Below, in pieces: positions 13,405-16,413 of a DNA stretch of 16,413 nt; position 1 is the stretch's first letter; every line of letters begins with the position of its first letter. Below the pieces are notes generated by a model. It did no database searches and had not been told where the DNA came from. It worked only from the letters and a program-made list of their open reading frames with translations. Position numbers and translations under genes: made by a program. Source of the stretch: an uncultured Cetobacterium sp. (GTDB taxonomy: Bacteria; Fusobacteriota; Fusobacteriia; Fusobacteriales; Fusobacteriaceae); NCBI GenBank assembly GCA_900766645.1, contig CAAFWD010000179.1:1-16413 (forward strand), in the 5' to 3' direction.

Positions 13405-16400
13405 ATGAAGAAAAACTTTGTTCATTTACATTTGCATACAGAATATAGTCTTCTAGATGGTGTTGGAAAAATAGAGGAGTATATAGATAACGCCAAAAAA
13501 TTAGAGATGAAAGCAATAGCTATAACAGATCATGGAAATATGTATGGAGCTATAGAGTTTTATAAAAAAGCTATGGATAAAGGGGTAAAGCCTATTATAG
13601 GATTAGAAGCCTATATTTCAGAGTTTGAAATGGAGAAGAAAGAGGGAAGGAATTTCCACTTGATTCTTTTAGCAGAAAATAATATTGGGTATAAAAATCT
13701 TTTGAAAATTTCTTCAGAGGGATTTTTAAATGGATTTTATTATAGACCGAGAGTTGATAAGGCATTTTTAAAAAAACACAGTGAGGGAATAATAGCTTTA
13801 TCTGCATGTATGCAGGGTGAAATATCAAGAGGAATATTAGATGGAGAGGAAAAAAAAATAATTGATTCTAAAATTCAGAGTTATATTGATATTTTTGGAA
13901 AGGAAAATTTTTATATAGAGGTTCAAGGGAATGGAGTAGATGGTCAAGTAGAATTAAATACTCAATTAGCTAAATATGCTAAAGAACATGAACTAAAATT
14001 AGTGGCAACCAATGACACACACTATGTTTATCAAGGAGATCATACTTTACAAGATTTAGTTATATGTATTCAGACAGGAAGTAAAGTTGCAGACACTAAT
14101 AGAATGAAAATTGAAACTACAGAGTTATTTTTAAAAAGCAGAGATCAAATGATAAACTCTTTAGGTGAAAATTTTATGGAGGCTATTGATGAAAGTGAAA
14201 AAATAGCTGATAGATGTGAGGTTATTTTAGAGTTCGGAGAATTAAAGTTTCCACACTATGAGATACCACCTTGTTCTAAAACCCCAAAAGATTTCTTAAA
14301 AAAAATAGTTTATAAAGGGTTATCAGAAAGATATCCTCTAGGTTTAACAGAGGAGATTTTAAAAAGAGCAGAGTATGAATTAGATGTAATTTTTAAAATG
14401 GGATATGAAGAATACTTTATTGTTGTTTGGGATTTTATAGCTTATGCAAAACAAAAAAATATTCCAATAGGTCCAGGAAGAGGTTCAGCAGCTGGAAGTT
14501 TAATAGCTTATGCTTTGAGAATTACAGATTTAGATCCATTAAAATATAATCTTATTTTTGAAAGATTTTTAAATCCGGAAAGAATCTCTATGCCAGATAT
14601 AGATATAGATATTTGTCAAGAGAGAAGAGGAGAAGTTATAGATTATGTAACTCAAAAATATGGGGAGGACAAAGTAGCTCAAATAATAACTTTTGGTAGA
14701 ATGAAAGCAAGAGCTGCTATAAGAGACGTTGGAAGAGTTTTAGATATACCTTTAGATAAAGTTGATAAGGTAGCCAAACTAATTCCTAATTTTTCAACTT
14801 TAGAAGGAGCATTAAAAGAGGTTTCAGAGTTAAGAGAGATGTATTCTAATGATAGAGAGATCGAGAACCTTATAAATCTTTCTCAAAGACTTGAAAATAA
14901 AGTAAGACATGCTTCAATACATGCTGCAGGTGTTGTAATAACAAAAGAACCATTGACGGATATAGTTCCACTATATAGTGATAATAAAGATAAGACAATC
15001 TCTACTCAATATCAAATGAAAGAGTTAGAAGATCTAGGACTTTTAAAAATGGACTTTTTAGGTCTTAGAAATCTGACAAACTTACAAAGAACAATAGATT
15101 ACCTAAAGGAAAGTAGAGGAAAAGAATTAAAGTTAGAGAATATACCTCTAGATGAAGCTAGAGTATATGATATGTTATCTTCAGGAGATAGTTTGGGAGT
15201 ATTCCAACTTGAATCAACAGGAATAAGAAAGATATTAGTTCAATTAAAACCAAATAAATTTGAAGATATTATAGCTTTGTTAGCACTTTATAGACCGGGA
15301 CCATTAGGTTCAGGAATGGTTGAAAGTTTTATAAATTGCAAAAATGGTTTGGAGGACATTAAGTATCCACATCCATCATTGGAAAAGGTATTAAAAGAAA
15401 CTTATGGAGTTATTCTTTATCAAGAGCAGGTAATGAAAATAGCTAATATAATGGCAAACTACTCATTGGGAGAAGCTGACCTTTTGAGGAGAGCCATGGG
15501 AAAAAAGCAGATTTCAATAATGGATGAAAATCGGGAGAAATTTGTAAAAAGATCTATAGAAAATGGATATGATAAAGAAAAGGCAGAGGAAATATTCTAC
15601 TTAATAGATAAATTTGCAGGATATGGATTTAACAAATCACACTCGGCAGCATATGCACTAATTGCCTATTGGACAGCTTATTTCAAATGTTTTTATCCAG
15701 AGGAGTATTACGCATCTATATTAACATCTGAAAAAAGTAATGTGGAGAATGTAGCATTTTATATAGAGGATTCTAAAAATCATGGAATAGAGTTGAAGCT
15801 TCCAGATGTAAATAATCCAGCTTCAAAATTTAAAGTTAGTGGAAGAGGAATACGTTTTTCTTTATCTGCAATAAAAAATGTTGGAGAGAGTTTAGCTGAA
15901 AATATAAAAAGAGATTTTGAAGAGAATGGAATTTTCCAAAGATACGAGGATTTTGTGTATAGAATGAGACCTTTTGGAATAAATAAAAAAAGCATAGAGG
16001 CTCTTATATATGCAGGAGCTCTTGATTCTGTACCAGGAAATAGAAAGCAAAAGATTGAAACTATAGATAAAGTGATTGATTATGCTAATAGAAAGATAAA
16101 AGAGGATGATATTCAACAAATGAATCTTTTTGGAGGAGCAAAGACTCAAATAGTACATTTTGAGTTTCCAGCAGTGAGTGATTTTTCAATGGATGAGAAA
16201 TTAGAAAGAGAAAAAGAGTTCTTAGGATTTTACTATAGTGCACATCCCCTTGATAAATATAAATGGCTTTTAGAGAGCTATAAATTTGACAAAATTTTAG
16301 ATATAAAAAATGAAAATTCTCAGCATATTATAAAGAGTTATGGTATACTAAGGGATGTAAAAAAAATGTTCACTAAAAAAACAGGGGAAGCGATGTGTAG

Positions 16401-16413
16401 TTTTATTCTAGAA
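13405..16413 (+). CDS. dnaE: DNA polymerase III alpha subunit, partial (3' end missing)
   Basis: The replicative C-family polymerase. The frame is open for 1003 codons to the right edge, in phase, so roughly the last 130 or more residues are outside the window. Order: N-terminal PHP domain (about 1-280) with HLHLHTEYSLLDG (7-19), ITDHGN (40-45), E68, H85, C135 and NDTH (D204, H206), which look like a full set of metal ligands; polymerase core with GPGRGSAAG and PDIDID, where D398 and D400 match the catalytic pair, and a third aspartate D550 in KMDFLGLRN; then the fingers region (LLRRAMGKK, FNKSHSAAYALIAYWTAY), the helix-hairpin-helix part and AHPLD near the edge. It is DnaE type, not PolC, since no exonuclease domain interrupts it. 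TAGGAGG (13394-13400) precedes the ATG by four bases. Confidence 0.97.
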   Translation, partial: MKKNFVHLHLHTEYSLLDGVGKIEEYIDNAKKLEMKAIAITDHGNMYGAIEFYKKAMDKGVKPIIGLEAYISEFEMEKKEGRNFHLILLAENNIGYKNLLKISSEGFLNGFYYRPRVDKAFLKKHSEGIIALSACMQGEISRGILDGEEKKIIDSKIQSYIDIFGKENFYIEVQGNGVDGQVELNTQLAKYAKEHELKLVATNDTHYVYQGDHTLQDLVICIQTGSKVADTNRMKIETTELFLKSRDQMINSLGENFMEAIDESEKIADRCEVILEFGELKFPHYEIPPCSKTPKDFLKKIVYKGLSERYPLGLTEEILKRAEYELDVIFKMGYEEYFIVVWDFIAYAKQKNIPIGPGRGSAAGSLIAYALRITDLDPLKYNLIFERFLNPERISMPDIDIDICQERRGEVIDYVTQKYGEDKVAQIITFGRMKARAAIRDVGRVLDIPLDKVDKVAKLIPNFSTLEGALKEVSELREMYSNDREIENLINLSQRLENKVRHASIHAAGVVITKEPLTDIVPLYSDNKDKTISTQYQMKELEDLGLLKMDFLGLRNLTNLQRTIDYLKESRGKELKLENIPLDEARVYDMLSSGDSLGVFQLESTGIRKILVQLKPNKFEDIIALLALYRPGPLGSGMVESFINCKNGLEDIKYPHPSLEKVLKETYGVILYQEQVMKIANIMANYSLGEADLLRRAMGKKQISIMDENREKFVKRSIENGYDKEKAEEIFYLIDKFAGYGFNKSHSAAYALIAYWTAYFKCFYPEEYYASILTSEKSNVENVAFYIEDSKNHGIELKLPDVNNPASKFKVSGRGIRFSLSAIKNVGESLAENIKRDFEENGIFQRYEDFVYRMRPFGINKKSIEALIYAGALDSVPGNRKQKIETIDKVIDYANRKIKEDDIQQMNLFGGAKTQIVHFEFPAVSDFSMDEKLEREKEFLGFYYSAHPLDKYKWLLESYKFDKILDIKNENSQHIIKSYGILRDVKKMFTKKTGEAMCSFILE

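Noticed and set aside
15780..16158. Open minus-strand frames inside dnaE
   Set aside because: Antisense to strongly conserved polymerase sequence, with no recognisable product.

Overview
This AT-rich window (about 30% G+C by eye, arginine written almost entirely as AGA) looks like chromosome from a member of the Fusobacteriota, probably Fusobacterium or a close relative such as Cetobacterium. The evidence is the base composition, an outer-membrane barrel gene next to thrS (a diderm cell), clostridia-like ribosome binding sites (AGGAGG) and the style of the encoded proteins. The assignment is an inference from the sequence, not a database result. All genes look intact except the first and last, which are cut by the window edges. 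I see no tRNA, rRNA, CRISPR array, insertion sequence or prophage.

Left part, plus strand. The 3' end of an outer-membrane beta-barrel gene (LptD-like) is followed after 19 bases by thrS (threonyl-tRNA synthetase) and a terminator. Next comes a promoter and a leader with a class I preQ1 riboswitch aptamer and two tandem intrinsic terminators. It controls a two-gene operon: a small radical SAM protein that fits the queuine lyase QueL, and a YhhQ-family queuosine-precursor transporter. Together they look like a salvage route that imports queuine-type precursors and converts them to preQ1, with preQ1 feeding back on the leader. A second two-gene operon with its own promoter encodes glycerate 2-kinase and a GntP-family permease, probably for uptake of glycerate and its phosphorylation to 2-phosphoglycerate.

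Middle part. A three-gene minus-strand operon encodes a hotdog thioesterase with FlK-type catalytic residues, tripeptidase PepT and acylphosphatase. It converges on the permease gene at a shared bidirectional terminator. Divergent to it is rsuA, a 16S rRNA pseudouridine synthase that probably starts at TTG. rsuA converges with a minus-strand pair: an EamA-type exporter (TTG start) followed by a 202-residue protein I do not recognise. A long hairpin separates them.

Right part, plus strand. rlmA (23S rRNA guanine-N1 methyltransferase) is transcribed divergently from the EamA gene, and the two promoters form one inverted repeat. A hairpin-rich non-coding stretch with two strong tandem terminators and unusual C-runs follows. 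Then come an MFS transporter and dnaE (DNA polymerase III alpha, with an apparently complete PHP metal site), which runs off the right end after 1003 codons.

The most distinctive element is the preQ1 riboswitch / QueL-like / YhhQ operon. The radical SAM cysteine motif has unusual spacing (CX4CX2C), and the leader has two terminators plus an extra hairpin abutting the aptamer.
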